DNA of 64,000 nucleotides, taken from NCBI RefSeq assembly GCF_018691265.1, contig NW_024881316.1, positions 29,729,819-29,793,818 of the forward strand. The letters are read 5' to 3'. Below are positions 38,640-51,292 of this stretch, in pieces. The notes under the pieces are model-generated. The model was not told the origin of the DNA. It worked only from the letters and a program-made list of their open reading frames with translations, and did not search any database. Source of the DNA: Tyto alba (taxonomy: Eukaryota > Chordata > Aves > Strigiformes > Tytonidae). Both the position numbers and the translations under genes were made by a program. Positions within the stretch are counted from its first letter, which is position 1; each line of letters begins with the position of its first letter.

Positions 38640-39310
38640 AACATGGAGGGGGGTGAGTTTGCTCCCTGATACTGGGGACTCAGTTCCTCATGACAGTTGA
38701 ACCCCAAGGAGTACAGCTTGATCTTTCCTATTACTTCCCCCTTTGGTCCATGGAAGACAGTAATTAAATCCCCTTTAACCCTAATCTTCTCATGGTTAAA
38801 TAAACCTGATTCCCTCAGTTGCTTTTCATATGTAATATGTTCCAGCTTTCTAATCATATTAGTGTCCCTTTGTCAGACTTGACCCAGTTTGTCATTACTG
38901 GACCAAAACTGGACACAGAATCCCAAATACAGATTAACAGGTGTTGAATAGAGAGGAATAATCCCTCACCTTAACCTGCTGTTTATGGTTATGGCAATGG
39001 AATTTGGTCTTCATCACTGAAATGTCACACTGCTGACTCAAAGTACAATTCCTTCTACACCAGGTCCTTTTCCCAGTCAGTAAGTTACCAGTCTACAGTG
39101 ATGTAGAGAGCTGTTCCATCCCAAGTTCAAGACTTCATACTTGAACTTCACAAGTTTACTCTTGGCACATTCCTCCAGTTGTTTAGGCCATCTGAGCTCT
39201 AGCCCTGGTCTTCAGTGTACCAACCATTCCTCCCCAGTTTGGTGCTATCCACAAACTTGTACATTGCAAATACATGGAGCTCTTGGACAGCATGCTACTG
39301 TGGTACACAT
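38640..39310 (-). mobile_element. Old CR1 LINE fragment (RT motif C to C-terminus)
   Basis: On the minus strand, 39255 to 39244 reads F-V-D-S followed by T-K-L-G, the decayed counterpart of CR1 motif C (F-A-D-D-T-K-L-G). Further along, 38857 down to about 38750 reads MIRKLEHITYEKQLRE and SGLFNHEKIRVKGDLI, the CR1 connection region. Between these lie stops and short deletions. The 3' tail is not recognisable. It is older than the copies at 10960 or 60055 judging by how little of the frame survives. Confidence 0.85.
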
Positions 39311-41116
39311 AGGTGTTTAGGGATTTTTGGGATGAGCAGGCACCTGATTCGATATGAATCATTCTCTGCTGCACTGGCACTTAATCCTGCCTTGCTCATA
39401 ACCTGGCATCTTGTGTCTTGCACTTAATCTCACTGTGCCTCAATTCCTTACCAGTAATAAAAGAGATGATAGAAATAATGGAATGTTGTAAAGATAATTA
39501 TCTCTGTTTTACCAAATGATATTTCAAAACATCAAAATGGCTATCAAATGACAAATAACAATATCTGCCTCTGACACCTATCTTCTGAATGAACAATTGA
39601 ACTAAACTGGGCACCTGATCTGTTCCAAAAGCATCACAAAAAAAAGGAAGAGTCATTTAGTGTGGTAAGAAATAATGAATTGATTTAGGAGGGCTTTTTA
39701 TTGCATGAAAGGTGGCATGAAAGATAAAGCAGGGAATTTGACAAAACTAGCTGCCACACACTTGACTGCCTGAGAAAGTTTTTATGGTTATATTACCTGT
39801 TTTCTTTGTCCAGTAACATACATGAATGAATGGCAGTCCAGCAGAAGAAAAGCACTGACAGGTCTTATGATTGGAGTCCTGTAGATGTCACTCCATTATC
39901 TCTGTGACTTGCTTGTTGTTATTACTCTGACATAAATGTATACAAAATACTAATCCTTGGTTTCTGTATTATTTATGAGTGATTCAAAGAGAATATTGTC
40001 CATTTGTACTTTAAAATATTGACTGTTGATTAGTTAGTTTTGAGTGAAACTGTCAGCTCTAAGAGTAAACTTTATCATCAAGAAATTTATGAAAACTTTA
40101 AAACACTCTTATAAAACAAACATATATAAAAATTAAATCTCTGATAGTTTATCTCTGTCTTCCTAAGAATATTCAGTACATGTGTGTCATCCATTCTGAT
40201 TTTCTGCCCCTTTGGAAACTGTCTTCACAATAATATCAAACAATTAAAATCATAAATTCTTACACATTTCTATAAAATATCTTCAGTAAAGAAAAACAGT
40301 CAGAGATATGTTTGTATTTATAAGCTATGTGTTTTTGCTGTATGACAAAAGCAGATTTCAAAGCATTTTTGTTATTCACAACCAATGCTTCAAGCGGCAC
40401 ATAAATTGATGAAATAACAGGGGATTTCAGGAAAGGGGTAATTTAACATATGTATGTGGTGTTCTTGTAAGAAAATTTAATATGAAAAGCCACTTTTTAT
40501 TTCATGTCAACCAGTATAATGTTTTATCCAGCACAAGGAAGTGAACCTGCTGTTTAAAGAAATCTTTCAGATTCCCTCTACTGGACTTTTAATATTTGAT
40601 AAATTGATGAAGGCCACTCAAGGAGCTTGTAATCAGTCTTGCAAATTTTTAGCAGAGTGTAACTCTAATAAGCTCAGACTTGCATCCTAAATCAATTTTT
40701 TTCTGTACAGTTGCAAAATCTCCAAGGAAAGTTTCTAGCACAATCAGTTCTAAATAAATTATGAGACACCTGGCTGCCTAACAAGGAAATTAAAGCACAA
40801 GACAGAAAATCTGTAATTTTGTAACTGTTAAAGTGGTAACTTCAGTGTCGTGGGTGGCAGGAAGCAAAAATGTGCAGTCTATGAAGTAAAACTAAACAGA
40901 CATATTTTTAATTTATTTTAGACTTATTAAACTAAGAGGGCATTAAACAGCATAATTTTACCACACTTATTAATAAATATCTGTTGGTGATTAAATGTGT
41001 CACTTTACTTGGGGTTTTTTTGTTGAATTCCAGGGAAATATTGAGGTATTATTTTTTTAAAATTTCTATTAATACCTATTTTTAGTCCATTTACACTTGC
41101 CACTATCATTACTTCC
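39311..41116. other. AT-rich stretch, no gene recognised
   Basis: Only chance frames are seen, with no element ends or domain-like proteins. Confidence 0.5.
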
Positions 41117-41293
41117 TGTGTAGGGTTTATGTGACAAGGTGTTGGCAGTGGCAAACTGCAGAGGTGGCCCCTGTGAGAATAGACATGGGACTGCTCTGTG
41201 ACAGACACAGCCACTTCTACCTCTCTCTGAAATGGACCCACCATTGCCTAAACCTGAGCCCATCAGCAGTGCTGGTGGCACCTCTGTGAAAAC

Positions 41294-41302
41294 ATATTTA
41301 AG
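41294..41302 (+). promoter_or_regulatory. LTR TATA-like box
   Basis: atatttaag sits at the position where related bird LTRs have catatttaag. Confidence 0.6.
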
Positions 41303-41746
41303 GAAGCTGAACAGTAACTGGGACAGAGAATTGAGAAAAAGGTGAGAGAAACAATTCTGCAGACACCAAGGTCAGTGAAGGAGGAGGTGTTCCAGGTCCC
41401 CCTGCAGCTCATGGAGAAGACCATGGTGAACCAGGATGTCCCCTGCATCCCATGGAGGACCATGTCAGAGCAGTTATCCACACTGCACCCATGGAGGACC
41501 CCATGTGGGAGCAGGTGGATGTGCCCTGAAGGAAACTACAGCTCCTACAGGGCCCATGGTTGGGAGGAAGTCTTATAAACTAACCACAGCCCCAATTCCC
41601 CATCCCCAGTGTAACACTCAGGGGGAGGAAGTAGAAGAGTTGGGAAAGAAGGAGCAAATGTGAGACTGGGAAGAAGAGGGAGCCTTGGGGAAGCTGCTTT
41701 TAGTTCTGCCTTTGCTCCTCACCATCCTACTCTGTTTTTAATTGTA

Positions 41747-41752
41747 AATAAA
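41747..41752 (+). promoter_or_regulatory. LTR poly(A) signal AATAAA
   Basis: A perfect hexamer within aaataaattaaa, in the 3' quarter of the LTR. Confidence 0.7.
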
Positions 41753-41930
41753 TTAAATTAATCTTCCCAAAGTTAAGTCTGTTTTGCCTGTGATGGTAAT
41801 TTGTGGGCTTTATTTCTGTCCGTATCTTGAACCACAAAGCTTTTCATCTAATTTTATCCCCCCCTATCCTGCTGAGTGAGAGAGTAGTTGGGAGGACACC
41901 TAACAGCCAGCCAAGGTTAAGTCTTGAACA

Positions 41931-42234
41931 GAATTTGGTCTGTAAGTATTAAATATAGAATCTCTATAAAAACTCAATAGGTTGAATATTGGTTTTCAGT
42001 TTATGTAATCTAAACCGGCTATGATCTTTCCAGAAACAAAATATTAACTAGAACAAGGAACTCTAGAAGAGGATGCTCCTGTTATCACATTAGCCTTAGA
42101 CACAGCAACCTAGAAACAAAAAATTTATTCTTTGATGATATTGGCAAAGTATTATGGATTATGGAGGAAGTGATGGATCTGATTATGAAAAATAAGGAAA
42201 TGATTTCTATACTTTTGAGAACAAAGTATGCTAA
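41931..42234. other. Spacer between two related LTRs
   Basis: About 300 bases with no retroviral gene sequence. The flanking LTRs are too different, and the right one has its own target duplication, so this is not a deleted provirus interior. Confidence 0.6.
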
Positions 42235-42385
42235 TGTCCTGGATTTGAATGAGTGGAGGGGTTTTTGGTAGCAGGGGAGGGGGCTACAGCCATGGCCCCC
42301 TGTGAGAAGCTTCTCAAAGCTTCCCCAGCAGCTTTTGTCCAGGACTGAGCCAATTAGTGACAGTGGTTGTGCCTCTGTGAGAACG

Positions 42386-42393
42386 TATTTAAG
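42386..42393 (+). promoter_or_regulatory. LTR TATA-like box
   Basis: tatttaag is at the same relative position as in the neighbouring related LTR. Confidence 0.6.
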
Positions 42394-43018
42394 AAGGGAC
42401 CTGGGAGAAGAAGTTGGAGTTGTGAGGAGGAGTTGTGACATCTGCATGAACATGCAGGTCAGTGGAAGAATGGAGGAGGCAAGGGAGGGAGGAGGTGTGC
42501 TGGAGCAGAGACTCCCCTGCATCCTGTGGTGAGACGGCAGGGCGGGCCCGCTCTGACACCCATGAAGGTCTATGGTGGAAAAGACACCGGCATGCTGTCT
42601 CAGGTGACTGCACCCAAAGGAGCCTGGGTCACTGTGGGAAGAAGCAGCCCCCGCTGTTGTAGTTTGGCATTGGGAGGACTGAAGCATGTGGGGATATCCC
42701 ATGCCGGAGCATCTCTGGAAGGGCTGCATCCCATGGGAGGGACTCAAGTCAGAGAAATGTTGTGGAGGACTGTCTCCTGTGAGAGGGGGACCACAATGGA
42801 TCAGGGGGAACAAGTTCCAGAAGTTCCATCCTTCTCTGAGAGGCAAGAAGTGGCAGCACTGACTGCACCCCTATTCCCTGCCCCCTGCACTGATGGATGA
42901 GGAGGAGATATTGGGAGCAAAGCTGAGCCTGGGAAGAAGGGAGGGGTGGGGGGAAGGTGTTCTCAAGACGTGACAATGCTTCTCGTTGTCTTACTCTGCT
43001 AAGTGTTGTTGTGTCTGT

Positions 43019-43024
43019 ATTAAA
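43019..43024 (+). promoter_or_regulatory. LTR poly(A) signal ATTAAA
   Basis: A variant hexamer about 195 bases before the 3' end of the LTR. Confidence 0.65.
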
Positions 43025-43302
43025 TTTATGTTCTTTTTTTCTTCCCCTAATGAGTCTGCCTTTTGCCTGTGACCATAATGGGTGATTTATCCCTCCCTGT
43101 CCCTATCTCAAATCCTGAGTTTTGTGCTTTATTTTCTCCTTCTTAGCACTGAGGGGGAAGGAAGAGTGAGTGGCTGTGTGGTGCTCAGTTACCCTCTGAG
43201 CTCAAACCACAACAGCTAGATACCGTGAAATTACTGGATATTACTACATATTCACTAAAGTATTGACAGAAGAATAGATAAGACACCAGCTGTGATTTTA
43301 TC

Positions 43303-43396
43303 TTTTTTTGTTTGTTTGTTTGGGTTTTTTTGTTTGTTTGTTTGTTTGTTTGTTTTGTTTTGTTTTGTTTTGTTTGTTTGTTTGTTTTTTTAATTC
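43303..43396. repeat. TTTG/TTTTG simple repeat
   Basis: Runs of TTTG and TTTTG cover about 90 bases, followed at 43418-43429 by a short A run. A Lys/Thr/Asn/Gln-rich minus-strand frame over it is spurious. Confidence 0.9.
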
Positions 43397-43429
43397 TTCT
43401 TTTGGTTCTTCTCAATTAAAAAAAAAAAA

Positions 43430-44269
43430 TAACTTCTGTGGAAGCTCAAAAATGTCAGGTTTTATTTAAAAGACAAAGTTTATAGAATTTCAGTGTCAAG
43501 AGTGAAAATCCATTACTGGAATCTTATCCTAAACTTAATTTTCTTATAATACATTAAAAAGAAAGTAATAGCCTTTGTGATAGATGCCTTAGGACAGTTC
43601 TCTGCTCTGCAATGGTATCTGGAACATTTGGAATTTGTATTTGCATTGCTAATACCATTTATAATGGTATTTAGATTTTTTAACTTTCTTCCAATTTATC
43701 GAGATAGCTATTCCACAGTCTCTAATATCCTTTGTTTTCTGGAGTACAGAGATTATTTCCCCAAATTCATAATCCAATCCATCATTCCCTTCAAATTCCT
43801 AGAAATAGAAGGTTCATATTCTGGCTTTTCCACAAGACCCCTGACTTCCTCCAGGTGGGTATAACTTCCTATGTTGCCTACTGTATCAGTAGGAAATACA
43901 AAAGAAGGAATATCCCCTTTCCACCAAAGACAGAAAACTGAAAGACAGAAAAAAACTCATTAGGCTTTTTGCTTCATGTAAACATAGTTCAGATATGTGA
44001 GGCTGTTCCTATGTACATAAATAAATAATTATTTAAACTGCCCAAGATCAACCCAAATTTTCTAGTATAGTCAGCCAAGTACTAGAATCAGTTTTATATT
44101 GACCCGAGTCTCAAGCCATGTACTTTGCATTTTAGGGGCTAATTTTTTAATGTCTTTATACATACTATCAAGGGTGTCCAGAAAATTTGACTTAACTGAG
44201 TACTGACTATTTTTGGATGACTTTCATTGTATTTTGAACTGGTAGCCTGTGTTCAAATATAGAAGTAAC
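43430..44269. other. AT-rich stretch, no gene recognised
   Basis: Only chance frames (up to 95 codons, 43577-43864). Nothing is supportable. Confidence 0.5.
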
Positions 44270-44339
44270 AAAGTGAACAGGGACTTGAACTTAATGATTT
44301 CCTGGGCACCTTCCAGTCTGAATTATTCTATGATTCTGA
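44270..44339 (+). mobile_element. CR1 3' tail fragment
   Basis: gggacttgaacttaatgatttcctgg followed by caccttccagtctgaattattctatgattctg matches the terminal CR1 3' UTR layout (the ...GATGATCT...CCTTCCA...ATTCTATGATT form). It is only about 70 bases; the 5' side is not recognisable. Confidence 0.68.
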
Positions 44340-47300
44340 GATTTTGCAAAAGTGATGGATGGAAAGAAAATAACATAGATTATGTGTCTGTAAAGACTAT
44401 AAGTGATGCAAGTTGTCAAGAGCACAAATTTTAAATGTGAAAGCCATCTGCAGAGGTTTATGAAAAATCCAGTTCTTTATGGTTTGATGGTGAGGGTATT
44501 CTGAAACTCGTCACTGGAAAAGGTTGAGAGAACAGATCTAGAGTAACCTCCTGAGTGATGACCTAATCTCATTTTGTTCCTTGCTATTGATGGTACTTTA
44601 ACAATTCTTACTGTAGGCAAGACAATGCCATCAATTTTTAAACAGAAGTCCTCATTAATGTAAATGTTTTTTTCTACTCAGCAAGAGATAAGACCCTGAG
44701 TTTTCACTTTCCCTTCACTATCCTTTATTCTTCATTTTTTCCCCCTTCTAAGCAGACTTGAATCTTTTTCCCTAGTGTTCTACTTCCATTTACTTTTTGC
44801 TTTAACCAAGTACTTGGATTCATCTCAAAATTATCACCTTGATAGTTGTAACTGTCCTCCCTAAAGAAGTAGTATACTGAAACCCGTACTTCTCATGGAC
44901 TCTTCCACCTACTTTTTTTCTTCCCTTCGAAGATTTAATTTTCAGCTCCACCAGTTGTGTTCTCTGATAATTTCTTCAATGGAATATATAGTAGAAACAC
45001 TTGATTTACCCTATTCATGGAATTAAACTCTTGTCCAAGTTACCTGACTATCCTTCACTATAGATAAAATCTTCCACATTACTAAATTTAAACACATTTA
45101 CTTAAATCCTTATTTGCATCTTTCCATTTTATTTATACTCAGTTTGTAGCCAGATGCCCAAACTAGAAAAAAAGTACATGAAGTGGGATCTTATCAATAC
45201 CATGGAAAATGATTTTGAAACACTAGCTATAAATTTGCTTCAGAAGTCATTTACCACAGTAGTAGAAAACTAAAATAAAAGTTGTAGCAGAAATGAGAAA
45301 GTATGCCACTGTAGGGAATCTCTTCATATGCACTGTAAGTGTAAGTATTATATTACATACGTGTTTTGACTTCTGAATGAAGCTTTACAAGAGTATTCAA
45401 GGCATTTGAATAAATGCTTAAGATTAATACTTATTAGAACATTCAAAAATCCACTCTTTATTGTCACACCAGCCTGCTCTGTGATTCTGTTCTCACTGCT
45501 TCCATCAGTCCACCTACTTATTGTATCCTTTCTCTCTCCCCTGCTAATCATCCATTTTGGTACCTTATGCTCTAACGTTACGTCCTTGTTTCAGCACTTT
45601 CTTATAATTATGCCTATGAATTACTGGAAAAATCATTAGAGACTTTGACTTCCAGCTGACATTCAACCAATAACTGCTATGCTTATGTAAAGGAAGATTG
45701 TTCAGAGGCTTACAACTAGAATACATATTAATTATATTCACACTGGTGCAGATATCTCTGACATCCAGGCAAGCACCTGTCAAAATGTCAAGCCCTACTT
45801 CCAAAGCAGGGGAGGTACTAAGTCTTCACATTCAAAAGGCTGCAGGAAGGATTTTGTATTCCCCTTACTTTAAATATTTTCAGGATCTTGATGTACATAT
45901 GGGGGTTGGAGAGTTGACAAATATTGTTCACAAAGTTGTAAGGATGACCTTGGTTGTATCTTTCAACAGTCCCATGTGCCATAGTACAGGGATGATACAA
46001 GATCTCACATATCAGCAATCTGTAACTTCAAGGAGAAGTCGGTCTGTGAAGTAACATCACAATGAGAGTTGTGCTTTAACAGTTCTAGCAGTGGTGACAT
46101 CGTGCTGCCTAGTTCTAAGCAGAAATATACATTGACGTAAATGGGTGTTTCCAACTACTAATCAATAAAAATATCTGACTTTGAGTCTTCCCTCTCCTTT
46201 CACAGCATTTATTTTTTCTTTATCCTGGCAGATAAAGTCTGGTTTTCTAAGCTGTCATTGGACTCCCTATTTTGAGGCCACATCACCAGTTTCCCCCCAT
46301 GTCTAATCTTCCCTTAGTTTTTCTTAAATTTTTGTCCCAAATTGGTCCATTGCATACTTGTGTCAGTTTTCTCAGAACTGATTAAAAATCTTACTTAAAT
46401 AGATTGTAAATAAACATATTCAGTTTAGTTAGTTAAACTCCCACACATTTCAAATATTTATTTTTCATTGTAAATTATTATTTATTATTGTAAAAGCTGC
46501 AATTTTGGTTTCCCAACTTTTTGTTCCATTTATTAATAACAAATTTATACATAAACCAGACACCAGTGTTTTCTCAACAGTATTTTAATGAAGGATTCTT
46601 TATCTTAGTGCAAAAGTACTAATGAAGGGATCAAAGTAAATAGTGGCAACCTGATACAATTTCTTAATGGTGAACCAAAAAATAGACTTATTAGTGAGTT
46701 CTCAGCAATCTTTAATACAACATGGTTTTCTTGAAAAAGGGATTCAACATCAAGGATTTTATTCAGTGCCTGGTGCTCAGATCAGAGCTGAAAATGATTT
46801 GTTGCATTAGGCAGTAGCATGTTTGGAGTTTCCAGAAAACAAGTATAGTCATTACATGTGGCAGTGGACAGGGACACATCCTTCTATTCTGTGCTTAGGC
46901 AATAACTGTTAAAGAATACATGAAGTCTGACAAGTAATTCCCAAGTAAAAATGAGGTGGTGAACAATGTTTGAAACTGCTGGTTATTCAGGTCTTCTAGC
47001 ATGGCTGAAATTTGAGATTTGATCCTGGGAGGCATCAAAGAACTTCACTAGGCACCAAATCAGCTTCTAAAACTTTGCTTCTTGACTAGTACAAAATAGC
47101 TAACACCATTGGGACTTGGAGATGGGGAGTTCCCAGCATCAAAATCTGGTAAACACAACTTAGAGCTCATATTGTTGAAGATAGCTTATCTTAAATATTT
47201 TTAATATGTATCTCAGAATTAATATGTATGCATATATTTTTTTCAAATTATCTAAAAGATATCATACATTATTACATTAAATCTAGACGAAGTCTACAAT

Positions 47301-49510
47301 TGAAACTGGTGATAAATAAAATAATATATACAAAAAGAAGATAGTCTTTTAAATAGCTTTGTTTCTTTTAGTTATTAGATGTGAGAAGACTATTTTAGAA
47401 ATGTGTTCAATTAGCCTATGTGTTGCACTTAATAAATAAAAGAGCTAAAACTCAATTAAAGTATTATTTTTCCAATCAGTGAGTATAATTAACCTCACTT
47501 AACTTCAACTATCTAAAATGTATTTAGTTCTTGTGACCTACATAAGGTATCTATCCTAGTAAGAGACATTTCTTGAGTGCCCACTTTTCTGTACTGACTG
47601 TAAACATAGACTAGAGTGATTCTCTTAAATGTTGAAATTTACAATAGCAGTTTACTTTTTTGTAACAAACTAGTAATGTAAAGAAAAATATATTTCTCAT
47701 CTTTCTAAGTTTTAATTTTGTTATTGTTTTATCCCTTTTATTAACATCAGCTCTTTAAGACCTTTTAGGAGACAGTGACACACCTTAAATAGTTCTAGAA
47801 ACTCCAATATGGATAACCACTTAAGTTGAATTAAAGCTGAGATGACCATTTCAATTTCTGTGTTGCTTATGATATGCTATCAAACCCGCTCCACATTGTA
47901 TATCAGTTAGAAACTAAGAGTTAGCAAGATTTTTTCCTTCCTTATTATAAACTACATTATCTAGACAACTTAAAAATGAAATAAATGTCCAACATCTAGC
48001 TTCCTTTATGTTGTTTTCTATTTTACAGAACTATAACCTTTAATTGCCACCAAAAAAAGAATGCATGCCCTGATAAAATGTAATCATCCTAACATGAAAA
48101 AATGTTTAATTTCTCCTCATTATTTCAATGTTTTCCATGTTTCTCCCTAATTTAACACTTCTGATGGAGGAAAAAAAATAAGCATATTTACCGAGTAGCA
48201 ATGCAGGCTGATTCTGTTTGTAACTGTATACTTCTTGCAATGCATGCTACTCTTCATTTACAAATCCCTATCTGTGGTATTTCCAAATACTATTAACAAG
48301 AGACTGCTTATTACATCAACCACTGTAATATCGTTATGATGGAAGTTTAAAACTAATTTGATGAGGTGTCATGATCAAACTAATTTTTAAATATAAGTTA
48401 AAATTAAAACCAGATCTCTCTATGCAAGCGTTATTTTTTAAAAGCTCCTGAAAATAAAGAAAAAATAAAGGAGCATATTTATCAGGTGATTTAATCCTAT
48501 TAGTGTGCCTTCATACTAAAGTAACAATTGCAAATAGGTGCTAAAACAAGATTTTTATATGTTGTTGACCAGTATGTATCAAAAAATATACTTTTTTTTT
48601 TTTTTTTTTAAGAGGAAAATCATTAAGGAATTGAAAAATATAAGAACAAGACTCAGTACACTGCAATGAAAATATAAAGTAGGAATAGTCTAAAATCCAA
48701 AGGTGATATACTCAGACTCCCATGCAGTTAATGAAAAGACTACTAGTATAAAAGCTAGAGCATAATTTGCTGTTGGACATACACTCAAGGGAATAAAACA
48801 ATGAGTTATCTTCAAATTGTATTTCAGGGCAAGAGGGATTCTCAAACTGTACAATATTAGTGCTAACAAAGTCAGATGATTAATCCAATGTATCTGATAT
48901 CCAAATTGCTTTGTAAAGTATTGATTAGCCTAAGTTGGCTAAGGTACAATAAATGCTAAAAGAAAACTGCAAAAGGAGCTTATGTGTAAAACTGACATAC
49001 TTCTAATTTGGTCTCCAAATTCATCCCATCTGAACTGGGAACCTAATTGCCTAATACTCCCTGTATTCCTGGGGGGCAATTCACCTCTTTCCCTTTCTTG
49101 GACCTATGGAGAACTGAGACAAGTAATTTACCTCCTAACTTAGATGCTTCAATACATTTAAAAAACCTGCCAGATGTAATTATATTCTATTTCTAGTCTC
49201 TGTCTGCAGTGATATCACAAAATTATTCTAACTCTGAATAAAACTGAACAGACAGTTTCCACCCATCTTTGAATGACCATAAGAGCTGGATAATGCACAT
49301 GACTTACATACTGTTAAATCACAAAAGAATTTTTCATGTATGTGTATTTTTCCTTTGCCCGGGTGATGATAAAACCTACATAATAATTTACAGCTATGCA
49401 GGTTATTTCCAGTGAGTGTCAGACCTCACCGTAATCTGTGATATATATTGTATATTATATCTGACACCAGTGGGCCATTTTAAGAGAAATTAAATAACAC
49501 CAGTTAAAAA
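44340..49510. other. Long AT-rich stretch, no gene recognised
   Basis: About 5.2 kb, very AT-rich, with an 18-T run at 48592-48609. The largest frame (45698-46054, 118 codons) has no recognised domain. No element termini were seen. Confidence 0.5.
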
Positions 49511-50415
49511 TATAGAATAGTTTGGATTAGAAAGGACCTTTAAAGCTCATCTAGTCCAACCCCTTGCAAGGAGCAGGGACATCTTCAACTGGATTAGGTT
49601 GCTCAAAGCCTTGTTCAACCTGACCTTGAATGTTTCCAGGGAAGGGGCATCCACAGCTTTTCTGAGCAACCTGGTCCAGTGCTTTATCATCCTCATTGTG
49701 AAAAACTTTCTTCCTTATATCTGGTCTGAATCTACCCTCTTTCAATTTAAAACCATTACCTATTACTAAAGGCCCTACTAACAAGTCTGTCTCCATTTTT
49801 CTTATAAGATGCTTTTAAGTATTGAAAGGCCTCAGTAAGGTCTCCCTGGAGCCTTCTCCATACAGACAACCCCAACTCTCTCATCCTGTCCTCATAAGAG
49901 AGCTGGTCCAGCCCTTTGATCATTTTTGTGGCCCTCCTCTGGACCTTCTTCAACAGGTCCATGTCCTTCCTGTGCTGAGGACTCCAGAACTGAATGAAGT
50001 ACTCCAGGTGGGGTCTCATCAGAGCAGAGTAGAGGGGCAAAACCACTTCTTTTGACCTGCTGGCCATGCTTCTTCTGATGCAGACCAGGATACGGTTGAC
50101 TTTCTGATCTGTGAGTGCACAATTGACTCATGACCAGCATTTCTTCCACCAGTACCCCAAGTCGTTCTCTGCAGGGCTGCTCTCAATCCCTTCACTCCTC
50201 AACCTGTACATATAATGGGAGTTGCCCCATCCCAGGCACAGAACCTTGCACCTGCCCTTGTTGAATCTCATGAGGTTCATATGAGTCTACCTGTCAACTT
50301 TATCCTCTGAATGACACCCTGTCTCTCAGGTGTGCCAACTACACCACTCAGCTTGGTGTCATCTGCAAATTTGCACTCAGTCCCACTGTTCAAAGACTTC
50401 ACTCTACCATAGTCT
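49511..50415 (-). mobile_element. CR1 LINE, 5'-truncated copy with intact motif C
   Basis: The plus strand starts tatagaatagtttggattag, the reverse complement of a CR1 3' end. On the minus strand the copy reads, in order: TECKFADDTKLSG at about 50391 to 50349; a RSESQPYPGLHQKKHGQQ-type shifted piece near 50110-50060; and LYSALMRPHLEYF, FWSPQHRKDMDLLKKVQRRATKM and LDQLSYEDRMRELGL from about 50040 to 49865. A KLKEGRFRPDIRKKVFHNE block follows near 49755-49700. The RT motif C (F-A-D-D, 50358-50369) is unchanged, but frameshifts and 5' truncation at about 50415 make it non-functional. Confidence 0.93.
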
Positions 50416-51292
50416 GTCCTTTCACACCTTCTCCTTTCCACTACTGCACTCAATACATTTTCAGAGGATTTAGATTTATACTCCCGAACAGACATAGTTA
50501 TGTAAATACGCCAAATGTATGTATGCGTTCTTGAAAACTAGATTTATCATTATAATTTAAATCCAACAAAACAGATTAATTTTAAGATTAATTTTCTTTG
50601 CTAGGACAGAGAAAGAAGTGACTGTAACATGCTGGGAAAGGTGATCTTTTATACAGAAATATTTCAATGTATTCAAATTCCTAGTTTATGTTTTCTTAAG
50701 ATAAAAATATATAGGACTGTATAGATAAGGTAGTAGATGCAAGACAGAAGATGTTTGTGATGGCCTCGGTATGACTGTTAAAGCATAAAACTAAGGTGCT
50801 TTATTGCTTCCTATGCAAGATAAACTGATTTTAACTTATTAACTAACTTTAACTACTAAATCTTCTACACTCATGTCAAGGACAATGAAGATGCTATAAA
50901 CAAAACAGGTCATAATCCAAGTCTAAGAAATCTGAGGAATGGTAAAGCAGTCTGATGTGCTCAGTTTGAAGTCATGCAGTGCTGATAAAGAAATATTTTG
51001 CTTCTTTTGAATGTTTCTTTCCAAGTACTAAATCTTTCAAGTGTCTGGAGTCTTTTTTTCATGTTAAAAATTCTGAGCAGAAGACAGAAGGAGTGTATTT
51101 AACTACTCCTTGCCAGATATGTAAGATTTAAATAAGAGGAAAAGATATTTTAGTGCTTTTGAAGACTTACTCTCTAACTTCCACTGCTAATTTTGAAAAT
51201 AATATCTTATGTATCTATTGTTCTTGAGGCTGTAAAAAATGTTCTAGTAGAGGGAACAGTTCCTGATCTGAACCTACTAATATTATGTGATA
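50416..51292. other. AT-rich stretch between two CR1 copies
   Basis: No feature is recognised. The last part of the nearby minus-strand frame (50420-50495) does not match CR1. Confidence 0.5.

Larger units (their letters stand above)
41117..41930 (+). mobile_element. ERVL-type solo LTR
   Basis: It starts tgtgtagggtttatgtgacaag, a close match in layout to a common bird ERVL LTR. Family landmarks follow in order: gagcccatcagcagtgctgg near 41257, acatatttaag (TATA-like, 41294-41302), gacaccaaggtcagtgaag near 41361, repeated catggagga-type units near 41410-41510, the G+C-rich ggggaggaag...gttgggaa block, AATAAA (41747-41752) and cacctaacagccagccaagg near 41898. The 3' end is assigned to the gaaca at 41930. 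I see no clear target duplication, so that end is approximate. No internal retroviral sequence is present. Confidence 0.85.
42235..43214 (+). mobile_element. ERVL-type solo LTR with near-perfect target duplication
   Basis: It starts tgtcctggatttgaa and ends ctcaaaccacaaca; the ends form an imperfect inverted repeat (TGT-TGG-TTTGA). The flanks are gctaa (42230-42234) and gctag (43215-43219), a 5-base duplication with one mismatch. Landmarks are gtagcaggggaggg near 42268, TATA-like tatttaag (42386-42393), a variable block of tggagg-type units (42600-42800), gcctgggaagaagggaggggtgggg near 42928, and ATTAAA (43019-43024). At 980 bases it is longer than the copy at 41117 because of the internal repeat block. 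A 253-codon antisense frame (42085-42846) is a by-product of its base composition. Confidence 0.9.

Noticed and set aside
42085..42846. 253-codon open frame on the minus strand
   Set aside because: It lies mostly antisense within the ERVL-type LTR at 42235-43214, whose G+C-rich repeats lack stops by composition. It has no recognisable domain.
43185..43415. Lys/Thr/Asn/Gln-rich frame on the minus strand
   Set aside because: A direct translation of the TTTG/TTTTG simple repeat.
45698..46054. 118-codon frame on the plus strand
   Set aside because: No recognisable motif or gene context; overlapped by other chance frames.
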